From: Kuafuiihalomonas phototrophica
Lineage (GTDB): Bacteria; Myxococcota; Kuafuiibacteriia; Kuafuiibacteriales; Kuafuiibacteriaceae
DNA length: 7,419 bases
Direction: 5' to 3'
Assembly: GCA_031800475.1 (NCBI GenBank)
Contig: DAPKRQ010000255.1
Location: forward strand, 1-7,419
Positions within the stretch are counted from its first letter, which is position 1. Every line of letters begins with the position of its first letter. The notes beneath the pieces are model-generated. The model was not told where the DNA came from, did not search any database, and was given only the letters and a program-made list of their open reading frames with translations. Positions 1-6,135 of the stretch are shown here, piece by piece. The position numbers were made by a program, and so were the translations under genes.

Positions 1-71
1 AGCTCGAAACCCTGCTCCGGGTCATCGAGCCCCAGCTCGGCCGCATGCCGGCCCCGGCACGGAGGGGATGA
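1..71 (+). CDS. C-terminal tail of an unidentified protein (5' end outside window)
   Basis: Reading from base 3, an open frame of 22 codons runs into TGA at 69-71 and ends with the residues MPAPARRG. Nearly all of its third codon positions are G or C, as expected of real coding sequence in this genome. The stop overlaps the first ATG of the next gene in an ATGA arrangement (68-71), typical of translationally coupled neighbours. The visible residues are too few and too generic to assign a family. It is probably the upstream member of an operon with the following small gene. Confidence 0.55.
   Translation, partial: LETLLRVIEPQLGRMPAPARRG
61..67 (+). promoter_or_regulatory. Shine-Dalgarno site that selects the start at 71
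   Basis: A purine run GGAGGGG lies just before two consecutive ATG codons at 68 and 71. It leaves only about two bases before the first ATG but about five before the second, so the second is the better-placed start. The site lies inside the last codons of the upstream gene, consistent with coupled translation. Confidence 0.55.
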
Positions 72-373
72 TGGCGTCGTCAGACGATCGGATCGAACCC
101 TTGGACGACGCCACGGATCCGGAACACTCGGAGATCCAGCAAATGGCCCAGGTCCTGGTGCAGGCGGCAGAGCAGGTGGTGGCCGACCTCGAAGGCTCGG
201 TTTCGACCGAACAGCGGGACGAGTTGGACCGGCTGGTGGAGTATCTGCGCCTGCTTCAGGCGGTGGGGCCGGACCGGACCGAGTTTCGGGCGGGCGTCGA
301 AGAGGTGGCCCGTCTCGTCGATCGCTTGTCCGGCCGTCAGGACGGCGATCGAGCCGACCCGAGCACGCCCTGA
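71..373 (+). CDS. small acidic helical protein of unknown function
   Basis: This encodes about 100 residues (101 if the ATG at 68 is used). I do not recognise the family. The composition is strongly acidic, with an Asp/Glu-rich N-terminus, a central part (roughly residues 20-90) rich in Ala, Leu, Glu, Val and Arg that looks all-helical, and a polar tail. There is no signal peptide, membrane segment, Cys pair or catalytic motif. The start at 71 is chosen for its spacing from GGAGG at 61-65. It follows the preceding gene with a stop/start overlap, so the two are probably cotranscribed. Its last 37 bases overlap the 3' end of the convergent dcyD gene. It is too long and has the wrong pattern to be the exonuclease VII small subunit, which I considered. 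Coding is supported by GC-rich third positions and a good ribosome site. Confidence 0.7.
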   Translation: MASSDDRIEPLDDATDPEHSEIQQMAQVLVQAAEQVVADLEGSVSTEQRDELDRLVEYLRLLQAVGPDRTEFRAGVEEVARLVDRLSGRQDGDRADPSTP

Positions 374-1356
374 GCGGTCTCGGCGTACGCGAACAGCTCG
401 AAGATCCCACCGGTGTGCAAGAACACCGTCGCGGCGTCGCCCTCGGCACCGAGGTCCGGCCGCCGCACGAGAGCGTCGAGGGCTTTGCCGGTGTAGACCG
501 GATCCACCACCAGCCCCTCGGTCAAGGCGGCTTGCCGGTGGGATTCGAGCAGGCTCCGGTCGGTTTTCGCGTAGCCCGGTCCCACGAACCCTTCGGCGAT
601 CTCCCAGCGGCAGCGGTCCACCGCCGCATCCGGCAGGTAGCCGGCCGCCGCCGCTTCCTCCAGGATCCGCCGGATCTTGGCGTCGAAAGTGCGCGCGTCG
701 TCGCACACCGCCACACCGACCACCCGGACGTCGTCCCGGCCCGCCAGGGCGAGCCCTGCAGCCAGTCCTGCCGTGGTGCCGCCGCTGCCCACCGCGTGCA
801 CGACGGCACCGAGCCGGGTGTCGCACCGGGCTTCGTCTTGGAGCAGCTCCTGGCACCCGTGCACGTAGCCCAACAGGCCCAGTCCGTTGGAGCCGCCTTC
901 CGGGATCACGTAGGGCACTTCGCCCGCATCCCGCTGGCGTTCCGCCCACGCCGCCAACAGCTCGTCCACCCGAGGCCACGCTTCGGGGGGGATGAACTCC
1001 ACTTCGGCCCCGACCCACCGATCGAGAAACAGGTTGCCCACCGGCACCGGCGCCGGGTTGCCCCGCAGGATCAGGTGAGGAGCCATGCCGAGCCGGCGCG
1101 CTCCCACGGCGGTGGCGCGGGCGTGGTTCGAGTTGACCCCGCCGCAGGTGGCGACGCAGGTGGCGCCCTGGGACAGGGCGTCGGCCAGCAGAAATTCCAG
1201 CTTTCGTACCTTGTTCCCGGACAGGGCCGCGCCGGTCAGGTCGTCTCGCTTGGCCCACAGAGCCAGACCGAGCTCTTCGCCCAGCCGGGGCAAGCCCTCG
1301 AATGGGGTCGGGGTATGGGCCAGGGTCACGCGGGGAGGCAGGTTCGCTTCAAACAC
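337..1356 (-). CDS. dcyD: D-cysteine desulfhydrase (PLP-dependent, ACC-deaminase family)
   Basis: A 339-residue fold-type II PLP enzyme predicted to split D-cysteine into pyruvate, H2S and ammonia in the cytoplasm. Visible motifs: SGNKVRKLE at 46-54, with K49 as the PLP-binding lysine; GGVNSNHAR at 72-80, with S76/N77 at the substrate site; IPEGGSNGLG near 151-160; the phosphate-binding loop GSGGTTAG at 190-197; and tyrosines at 262 (GPGYAKT) and 288 (DPVYTGK), which match the two active-site tyrosines of the family. Thr follows Y288 and Thr sits in LHTGG (T315). True ACC deaminases carry Glu and Leu at these two positions, so D-cysteine desulfhydrase is favoured. The GTG start at 1354-1356 overlaps the upstream gene's stop by eight bases, and the N-terminus (PRVTLAHTPTPFEGLPRL) aligns with family starts. 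It is the last gene of a four-gene minus-strand operon. Its 3' end overlaps the convergent small gene by 37 bases. Another D-amino acid or ACC-like substrate cannot be excluded. Confidence 0.92.
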   Translation of the reverse strand: MFEANLPPRVTLAHTPTPFEGLPRLGEELGLALWAKRDDLTGAALSGNKVRKLEFLLADALSQGATCVATCGGVNSNHARATAVGARRLGMAPHLILRGNPAPVPVGNLFLDRWVGAEVEFIPPEAWPRVDELLAAWAERQRDAGEVPYVIPEGGSNGLGLLGYVHGCQELLQDEARCDTRLGAVVHAVGSGGTTAGLAAGLALAGRDDVRVVGVAVCDDARTFDAKIRRILEEAAAAGYLPDAAVDRCRWEIAEGFVGPGYAKTDRSLLESHRQAALTEGLVVDPVYTGKALDALVRRPDLGAEGDAATVFLHTGGIFELFAYAETAQGVLGSARSPS

Positions 1357-2461
1357 TGGCTTCGTCTCGGCTTGCCTCGTCCATGCGCCGCATGCCTTCC
1401 AGCATCAGGCCCATGACGCTGTTTTGGATCAGGTCTTCGCTCGGGACCTTGCGCGGATCGAACCAAAAGTCGCCCTGTTTCCACGTGAGCAGCTCGTAGA
1501 AGGCCTCTTCTCCACTTTGGTCGGCCAGGAGCGCCTCGAAGATGCGGCCTTCGCAAAAGCCGATCTGGCCTCGGCCACCGTCCGAACCCTCCAGCATCAA
1601 GGTGCCGGACCGTCCCGACTCGGACAGGGTCTGAACCACCGTGGGCAAGCTCATGACGCTGAGCTTGCCGGAAAAAGACTTCGAGCCCTCCTTCACCAAG
1701 AGGAAGTTGGCCGCCAGCAGTCGCGAAGCCATCAACCGGGTAAACCGGCTGGCCATGAAGGGGTTTTCGCGCAGCATCTGGTCGAAGTCGTCTTTCGATA
1801 TGGAATAGACCGTCATCTCGTTGGTCGCCACCACCGAGGCAGCTGCGGGAGCACCGGTCAGCAGTGACATCTCGCCGAAGCAGTCCTTCTCTTTGAGCGA
1901 ACGAACCACAGCCGAAACCTCTTCGTCGGCGAAGGCCACGACCTCCGCGGTCCCTTCGACCACCACGAAGAACGCGGGGGACAGGTGCCCTTTTTGCAGG
2001 ACCGTCTCTCCCGACGGGTAGCGCTCCACCCGGATCCGGTGGGCGAGCTGGGCCAAAAAGCCAGCCGGCAGCGCCCGGAATATCGGGATGCTTCGAAGGT
2101 GCGCCACCGCCCCCGGAATGTCGTCCCGAAGGTTGCCGAGGCTGATCTTTGGCTGGTGGCGCTCTTCGACGGCTTCCACGTCGAAGATCACCGGCAAGCG
2201 GGACCGCGGACACCGAAACTCCCCTTTTTCCATGGGCGATCGGGTCTCCTCGCACTTCGAGGTGTCCACCTCCTGCAGGAACTTGGCGGCAGCCAAGATG
2301 CAGACCCGGGTGGAGCTGCCGGAGTCGACGCCCGGAAGGTCCAGCACCATGTGGTCCCCGGCCTGGAACAATGGGCAGCCGGACTCGGCGCGGACTTTCA
2401 TGACGACCCGACGCGACGTCACTTGCGGAATAAAGCACGAGCCATGGCTCGCGTCATCCAT
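1349..2461 (-). CDS. regulatory protein: Cys-rich N-terminal domain, degenerate cNMP-binding domain, DUF4388
   Basis: A 370-residue cytoplasmic protein with three parts. Residues 21-95 (starting MKVRAESGCPLFQAGD) resemble small TIGR04076-type domains and carry cysteines at 29, 54, 70 and 84, two in Cys-Pro pairs. Residues about 120-242 form a cyclic-nucleotide-binding beta-roll (SIPIFRALP, then the phosphate-cassette region FGEMSLLTGAP at 195-205). Residues about 260-350 match DUF4388/PATAN: FSGKLSVMSLPTVVQTLSES, a GRIFEALLADQSGEEAFYEL core and a final GDFWFDP. In the phosphate cassette the expected arginine after Pro is alanine (PAAASV, A206), so ordinary cAMP binding is doubtful. There is no DNA-binding domain, so it more likely acts by protein contacts. 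The ATG at 2461 overlaps the mutH stop by eight bases. GGAGG directly abuts this ATG, and M21 (ATG at 2399-2401), where the first domain begins, is an alternative start. It lies between mutH and dcyD in the operon. Domain calls are firm for cNMP and DUF4388 and weaker for the N-terminus. Confidence 0.85.
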   Translation of the reverse strand: MDDASHGSCFIPQVTSRRVVMKVRAESGCPLFQAGDHMVLDLPGVDSGSSTRVCILAAAKFLQEVDTSKCEETRSPMEKGEFRCPRSRLPVIFDVEAVEERHQPKISLGNLRDDIPGAVAHLRSIPIFRALPAGFLAQLAHRIRVERYPSGETVLQKGHLSPAFFVVVEGTAEVVAFADEEVSAVVRSLKEKDCFGEMSLLTGAPAAASVVATNEMTVYSISKDDFDQMLRENPFMASRFTRLMASRLLAANFLLVKEGSKSFSGKLSVMSLPTVVQTLSESGRSGTLMLEGSDGGRGQIGFCEGRIFEALLADQSGEEAFYELLTWKQGDFWFDPRKVPSEDLIQNSVMGLMLEGMRRMDEASRDEASV

Positions 2462-3158
2462 CCTCCGGGAGAAGGTAGGCCCGGGCGAACAAAGCCCGGG
2501 TGAATCGGCTCCGCACGTAGAAGCCGCGAGGCGGAAGGGCCTCGGCCCGAGTCGGGTGCGCCAACCGGGTGCGCGCCCGGCTGTCGGCGGCCTTCGGCCG
2601 CATCTGCAGCACTTCGCCCCACTCCGCGGTGATCGCTTCGGGTTCGCCCGAGCGCACGGCCCGACCGAAGAGATCCCAATCGCTGGCCAAACGGGCTTCG
2701 TCGTCCGGAGCTGGGCTCCACAGCAGCGGCCGGCCGATCCGCCGGTTGGGCAAGGGCCAGCGCTCGTCCGCCTCCACGGGGATCCACAGGATGCGAGCGG
2801 TCTTCTGCCTCAGGCTGGATCGGGCCCACGTCGTCCCGTCGGCCAACTCCGGCCAACACACGGTGGTGACGAAGGTCGATTCCCGGGGGCGTCCTCGCGT
2901 GTCGACCGGCACCGACTTGAGCTCCACCCCCAAGGCCTCGAAGTCGGGGACCGGGCGGTTGTCGGCGGTGGCTCCCAGGGCCCGTTCGAGGAGGTTTCCC
3001 ACGAAGCCCTTGGCCCGGGCCGGCTCGTTGGGGTGCTCGACCGCCAGTGCGTCGGCCAATTCGCCCACGGTCCACCGGGCCAGCTCCTCGGCGCGACTCA
3101 GAAGCTCCGCTTCGGTGCGGGGCGGCGCGCCGAGCTCCTGCAGCTCAAAGGTCTCCAT
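2454..3158 (-). CDS. mutH: DNA mismatch repair endonuclease MutH
   Basis: A 234-residue protein, close to the 229 residues of E. coli MutH and similar along its whole length. MutH nicks the unmethylated strand at hemimethylated GATC after activation by MutS and MutL. The catalytic D-x6-E-x-K signature is intact at D72, E79 and K81 within PDFEALGVELKSVPVD. E58 (LLERALGA) corresponds to E. coli E56, K119 (RQKTARILWIPVE) to K116, and the recognition-loop motif RPKAA at 187-191 to the residues that read GATC. Y214 lies in RGFYV near the C-terminus. The ATG at 3156-3158 overlaps the end of fbp by 14 bases, and its own stop overlaps the next gene by eight. No mutS, mutL or dam is visible in the window. 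MutH is best known from gammaproteobacteria, so its presence beside Myxococcota-like genes is unusual. A Sau3AI-type restriction enzyme is less likely, because those are longer and this one keeps the MutH-specific C-terminus. Confidence 0.95.
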   Translation of the reverse strand: METFELQELGAPPRTEAELLSRAEELARWTVGELADALAVEHPNEPARAKGFVGNLLERALGATADNRPVPDFEALGVELKSVPVDTRGRPRESTFVTTVCWPELADGTTWARSSLRQKTARILWIPVEADERWPLPNRRIGRPLLWSPAPDDEARLASDWDLFGRAVRSGEPEAITAEWGEVLQMRPKAADSRARTRLAHPTRAEALPPRGFYVRSRFTRALFARAYLLPEDG

Positions 3159-4155
3159 ACTCCCGCACGCATCGCTCCGCCTCTTCGACTTCGGCCTTGG
3201 GTCCGATGATCAGGCCGGTCCGCTCGTGCAGTTGGGCCGGCACCATGTCGAGGATCGGTCCCGTTCCGTTCGAAGCGGCGCCTCCGGCGGCCTCGGCAAC
3301 GAACGCCAGCGGGTTGCATTCGTACAGAAGGCGCAGCTTGCCTTGGGGACTTCGGCGATCCCGTGGATACAGGAAGACGCCGCCGAAGATCAGGTTGCGA
3401 TGAAAGTCCGCCACCAGCGAACCGATGTGCCGCGACGAGATGCGACGCTTGTCCGCGTCGTTGCGGTTTTTGAGGCCCTGGACGAAGGGCTCAACCCAGG
3501 GGGGCCAGTAGGGTTGGTTGGCTTCGTTCACCGACAGCTGCCTGGTGCTGGGCATGCGGATGTTTCGTCTCGTCAAAAAGTATTCGCCGGAGGCGGGGTC
3601 GAGGGTGAAGCAGTCCACGCTGTCGCCGTCGCTCCAAACGAGCACGGTCGACGAGCCGTAAATGATGTATCCGGCGGCTACTTGCTCCCGGCCGCTTCGG
3701 AGGAAGTCGCTTCGAAAGACCTCGTTCGGGTCCTTTCGTCGATATATCGAAAAGATGGTCCCGATGCTGACGTTGGCGTCGATGTTCGAAGAGCCGTCGA
3801 GCGGATCGAACATCACCACGTAGTCGCCGGCTTCTTCCCTTCGGACCTCGATGGTATCGTGTTCTTCCTCGGAGGCCATGGCGGCCACGCAGCCGCTTCG
3901 GCGCAGGACGTTCACCAGGTCGTCCTGCGAAAGCCGGTCGAGCTTTTGCACGGTCTCCCCTTGGACGTTGGTGTCGCCGGTGGTGCCCCAGATCTCGATG
4001 AGACCGGCTTGGCGCACCTTGGCCGATATCAGCTTTCCGGCCACGCCGATCTGGGTGAGAAGCGCCGACAGCTGTCCCCGGGCCTCCGGGTGCGTGTGTT
4101 GCCTTCGGAGGATGTGCTGGGTCAGCGTGACCGTGGAGTGAGAGCTCGTCGCCAC
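3145..4155 (-). CDS. fbp: fructose-1,6-bisphosphatase class I
   Basis: Hydrolyses fructose 1,6-bisphosphate to fructose 6-phosphate in gluconeogenesis (cytoplasm, Mg-dependent). With the GTG start at 4153-4155 the protein has 336 residues, against 332 in E. coli, and is similar throughout. Metal-site motifs are visible: ASEEE (E96-E98), MFDPLDGSSN (D117, D120) and LLYECNP (E279). SRHIGSLVADFHRN at 241-254 and an Arg-Lys-rich sugar-phosphate site complete the family signature. The frame stays open to a TTG at 4189-4191, which would give 348 residues. I prefer 4155 because the extra residues match nothing in the family and GAGGA lies about 11 bases upstream; a GGGAGG abuts it too closely. It is the first gene of the minus-strand operon and overlaps mutH by 14 bases. 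It is divergent from dinB across a short gap. Confidence 0.94.
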   Translation of the reverse strand: MATSSHSTVTLTQHILRRQHTHPEARGQLSALLTQIGVAGKLISAKVRQAGLIEIWGTTGDTNVQGETVQKLDRLSQDDLVNVLRRSGCVAAMASEEEHDTIEVRREEAGDYVVMFDPLDGSSNIDANVSIGTIFSIYRRKDPNEVFRSDFLRSGREQVAAGYIIYGSSTVLVWSDGDSVDCFTLDPASGEYFLTRRNIRMPSTRQLSVNEANQPYWPPWVEPFVQGLKNRNDADKRRISSRHIGSLVADFHRNLIFGGVFLYPRDRRSPQGKLRLLYECNPLAFVAEAAGGAASNGTGPILDMVPAQLHERTGLIIGPKAEVEEAERCVREYGDL

Positions 4156-4214
4156 CCTCCCATGGGTCCTCGATGTGAAGGCCACACGCAAGCGTCGAGT
4201 CGGGGGACCGGGTC
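4156..4214. promoter_or_regulatory. divergent fbp/dinB intergenic region, putative bidirectional promoter
   Basis: This 59-base gap (23 bases if fbp starts at the TTG at 4191) is the only place from which the four-gene minus-strand operon and dinB could both be driven without using the opposite gene. I see no convincing sigma-70 -35/-10 pair; the region is GC-rich throughout. Two small dyads are present: CCCATGGG at 4159-4166 and ACGC-AA-GCGT at 4186-4195. Neither resembles a LexA box known to me, so SOS control of dinB is not supported. GGGGGA at 4202-4207 is a plausible ribosome site for the dinB GTG. The promoter role is an inference from gene orientation. Confidence 0.4.
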
Positions 4215-5309
4215 GTGAGCGCTCGATGGATCCTGCACGTGGACATGGATGCGTTTTACGCGTCGGTGGAGCAGCGTGACCGGCCCGAGCTTCGAGGGTG
4301 TCCGGTGGTGGTGGGCGGCTCGCCCGAAAGCCGGGGGGTGGTTGCGGCGGCTTCCTATGAGGCGCGGCGGTATGGAATTCATTCTGCCATGCCTGCCGCC
4401 CAAGCTCGCCGACGCTGTCCCGACGCGGTCTTCGTGCGCCCCGACTTCGCCAAGTACCGCGCCGTGAGTGAGCAGATCCGGCGGGTCTTCGACGAAGTGA
4501 CCGACCGGGTGGAGCCTTTGGCCTTGGACGAGGCGTTTTTGGACGTCACCGACCACCGTCTGGGGGAGCTTCCGCCCCCCCGGGTGGCCCGCTGGGTCAA
4601 AGCCCAGATCCATCGCCGCACGGGACTGACCGCTTCGGCCGGACTCGGGCCTTCGAAGCTGGTCGCCAAGCTCGCCAGCGACATGGACAAGCCGGACGGC
4701 TTGGTGGTGGTGGCCCCGGAGCAGGTGGAGGCCTTCGTCGCGCCCCTGCCCGCCCGACGTCTTTGGGGGGTGGGACCGGTGACGGCCCAAAAACTCGGCG
4801 AGCTCGGCATCGACACGGTGGCCGACGTGCGGCAAGCCCCTCCCGAACGCCTCCTGGCGGCCTTGGGGCGGATGGGACCGCAGCTTCAGGCCCTGGCCTG
4901 GGGGCGAGACGACCGGGAAGTTCGCTCTTCTCGGCCCGCCAAAAGCCGCGGTTGTGAGTGCACCTTGGCCCGAGACGTCCGCAGCCTCCCCCAGCTCGAC
5001 CGGCTGTTGGCCGGGCATGCCGAGCGGGTGGGGCAGGAGCTTTCGGACCGGCGAATCGTCGGTCGGACCGTCACGGTGAAGGTTCGTTTCGCGAATTTTC
5101 GCACGGTCACCCGGAGCCACACCTTGGCCGAGGGCACGTCGGACCCAGAGCGGCTGGCGGATGTGGGTCGCCGCCTGCTGCGCCAGACCGACGCGGGCGC
5201 TCGGCCGGTGCGATTGGTGGGTCTGTCCGTCAGCGGCCTGGGGCCAGACCGGGCCCGACAGCTGGATCTGTTCGCCGGTTCGGGCGGGCCGGCACCTTCC
5301 GACCGCTGA
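4215..5309 (+). CDS. dinB: DNA polymerase IV (Y-family translesion polymerase)
   Basis: A 364-residue Y-family polymerase that bypasses damaged template bases, with low fidelity and no proofreading. Catalytic carboxylates are intact: D10 in HVDMDAFYASVE, and D105/E106 in LALDEAFLDVT. Y15 is at the steric-gate position that excludes ribonucleotides. SYEARRYGIHSAMP at 47-60 is the family fingers motif. ASAGLGPSKLVAKLASD follows the palm. A helix-hairpin-helix thumb is seen in LPARRLWGVGPVTAQKLGEL. The little-finger domain fills the rest. The C-terminus carries a textbook beta-clamp-binding peptide, QLDLF, at 349-353. The GTG at 4215 is preceded by GGGGGA at a spacing of about seven bases, and only a few residues precede the conserved ILHVDMDAF strand, so the start is well supported. 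It is divergent from fbp. No LexA-like operator is visible. The zinc-ribbon gene follows after 82 bases. Confidence 0.95.
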   Translation: MSARWILHVDMDAFYASVEQRDRPELRGCPVVVGGSPESRGVVAAASYEARRYGIHSAMPAAQARRRCPDAVFVRPDFAKYRAVSEQIRRVFDEVTDRVEPLALDEAFLDVTDHRLGELPPPRVARWVKAQIHRRTGLTASAGLGPSKLVAKLASDMDKPDGLVVVAPEQVEAFVAPLPARRLWGVGPVTAQKLGELGIDTVADVRQAPPERLLAALGRMGPQLQALAWGRDDREVRSSRPAKSRGCECTLARDVRSLPQLDRLLAGHAERVGQELSDRRIVGRTVTVKVRFANFRTVTRSHTLAEGTSDPERLADVGRRLLRQTDAGARPVRLVGLSVSGLGPDRARQLDLFAGSGGPAPSDR

Positions 5310-5360
5310 CCCGGTCCCGATTCGAAAAGCTGCCGGCGGCAATGACGGCCCTCGCTTCTC

Positions 5361-5379
5361 AACCGGCTTCGGCCCGGTT
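5361..5379 (+). other. UUCG-tetraloop hairpin between dinB and the zinc-ribbon gene
   Basis: AACCGGC-TTCG-GCC(C)GGTT folds into a seven-pair stem with one bulged C, capped by the very stable C(UUCG)G loop. It lies in the 82-base gap (5310-5391) and ends 12 bases before the GTG at 5392. No T-run follows, so it is not a standard Rho-independent terminator. It could attenuate, block or expose the ribosome site of the next gene, or protect an mRNA end. I see nothing else in this gap, not even a clear Shine-Dalgarno for the downstream gene. Confidence 0.45.
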
Positions 5380-5391
5380 CACACTGCCTGC

Positions 5392-6135
5392 GTGAGCGCG
5401 ACCTGTCCCCGGTGTGCGCGGCCCACGTCCGCGGACCCATGCCCCCACTGCGGCGCGGCCTGGCGTCCCTGGCCCGGCCCGCTGGCTCCGGACCCGGTGC
5501 GCCTGCGAGCGGCCCGAAAGCCCGCTTCCCAACCCGACGGGAACCCGAAGCGTACGGCACGCCCAGCGGTCCCCGACGATGCGCCGTGGTGGCCCCGTCC
5601 GCCGGTGGCCATCGACGATCCGATGCTCCCGGCCGTGGAGCGGGTTCGGAGGACCGTGCGCGATCTCAGCTGGGACCCGGTGCCTTTTTTGCGGGACGCG
5701 TCCGACGAGCGCCGCCGGTCCGTGTCCGCGCTGTGGGGGGCTTCGGTGTTTTCTTTCGCCGCAGGACAGGGAGGCGCCGCCACCGCTGTCGCCGTGACCC
5801 TGGGCAGCGACATGGCTCGAGGCCTTGCTTTCGTCGAGCTCACGCTGTTGTGCGGTTTCATCGCCATGGCATGGACGGGGACCCAAGGTCTGTTCGCGTG
5901 GGGACTGCGGCCTCGACTGCGGACCAGCTTGGTGCTGCTCGCTCACGTCCCGCTGGCTTGGGGCATCGTGCCGGTATTGGGGCTGCCGCTCGCCTTCGGG
6001 TGGACCGCGCGCAACATGGTCCACGCGATGCGCCTTCGGGGCGGCGCCAAACCGGCGGAGGCTTGGCTTCGGGCCCTGGGACCGGTGGCCATGGCTGTCG
6101 TCCTCGGGGGGCTCGCCTGGTGGATGATGCCCTGA
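5392..6135 (+). CDS. zinc-ribbon multi-pass membrane protein of unknown function
   Basis: A 247-residue protein that I cannot assign to a named family. The N-terminus has a compact zinc ribbon, C5-x2-C8 and C17-x2-C20 (CPRC, CPHCG). Residues about 24-73 form a Pro/Arg-rich linker likely to be disordered. A soluble amphipathic stretch (about 75-110, DPMLPAVERVRRTVRDLSWD) follows, then about four hydrophobic segments near 112-138, 144-171, 178-205 and 228-246. The cysteines in a C-x2-C pair suggest a cytoplasmic zinc site tethered to the inner membrane. The GTG at 5392 is chosen because it immediately precedes the CPRC motif. The open frame continues upstream to 5161, but only as an out-of-frame overlap with dinB. 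The stop overlaps the plsY start by 16 bases, implying coupled expression and possibly a membrane-lipid or envelope role. That functional suggestion is inference from context only. Confidence 0.8.
   Translation: MSATCPRCARPTSADPCPHCGAAWRPWPGPLAPDPVRLRAARKPASQPDGNPKRTARPAVPDDAPWWPRPPVAIDDPMLPAVERVRRTVRDLSWDPVPFLRDASDERRRSVSALWGASVFSFAAGQGGAATAVAVTLGSDMARGLAFVELTLLCGFIAMAWTGTQGLFAWGLRPRLRTSLVLLAHVPLAWGIVPVLGLPLAFGWTARNMVHAMRLRGGAKPAEAWLRALGPVAMAVVLGGLAWWMMP

Noticed and set aside
80..1258. 392-residue minus-strand open frame across the small gene and dcyD
   Set aside because: Translation is Arg/Gly/Pro-rich low-complexity sequence and lies out of frame with the clear dcyD gene; it is a high-GC shadow.
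337..1356. ACC deaminase (acdS) as the identity of the PLP enzyme
   Set aside because: The diagnostic Glu and Leu of ACC deaminases are both Thr here (T289, T315), as in D-cysteine desulfhydrases.
1326..2438. 370-residue minus-strand open frame overlapping the cNMP/DUF4388 gene
   Set aside because: It is Arg/Gly-rich with no domain, and covers almost the same bases as the gene whose domains are recognisable in the other frame.
4156..4214. LexA/SOS box upstream of dinB
   Set aside because: No CTGT-N8-ACAG or comparable dyad is present; the dyads found are shorter and of different sequence.
2569..4218. 549-residue plus-strand open frame opposite mutH and fbp
   Set aside because: The longest open frame in the region, but it is antisense to two certain genes and shows no recognisable motif.
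4122..5342. 406-residue minus-strand open frame opposite dinB
   Set aside because: Low-complexity His/Arg/Gly/Pro content; dinB on the plus strand has every family motif.
5161..5391. N-terminal extension of the zinc-ribbon protein into dinB
   Set aside because: The added residues overlap the certain dinB C-terminus in another frame and have no matching features; the CPRC motif sits right at the GTG at 5392.
5412..6119. N-terminal extension of plsY into the zinc-ribbon gene
   Set aside because: The extra residues are Arg/Pro/Gly-rich shadow sequence, and PlsY proteins are about 200 residues, matching the GTG start at 6120.
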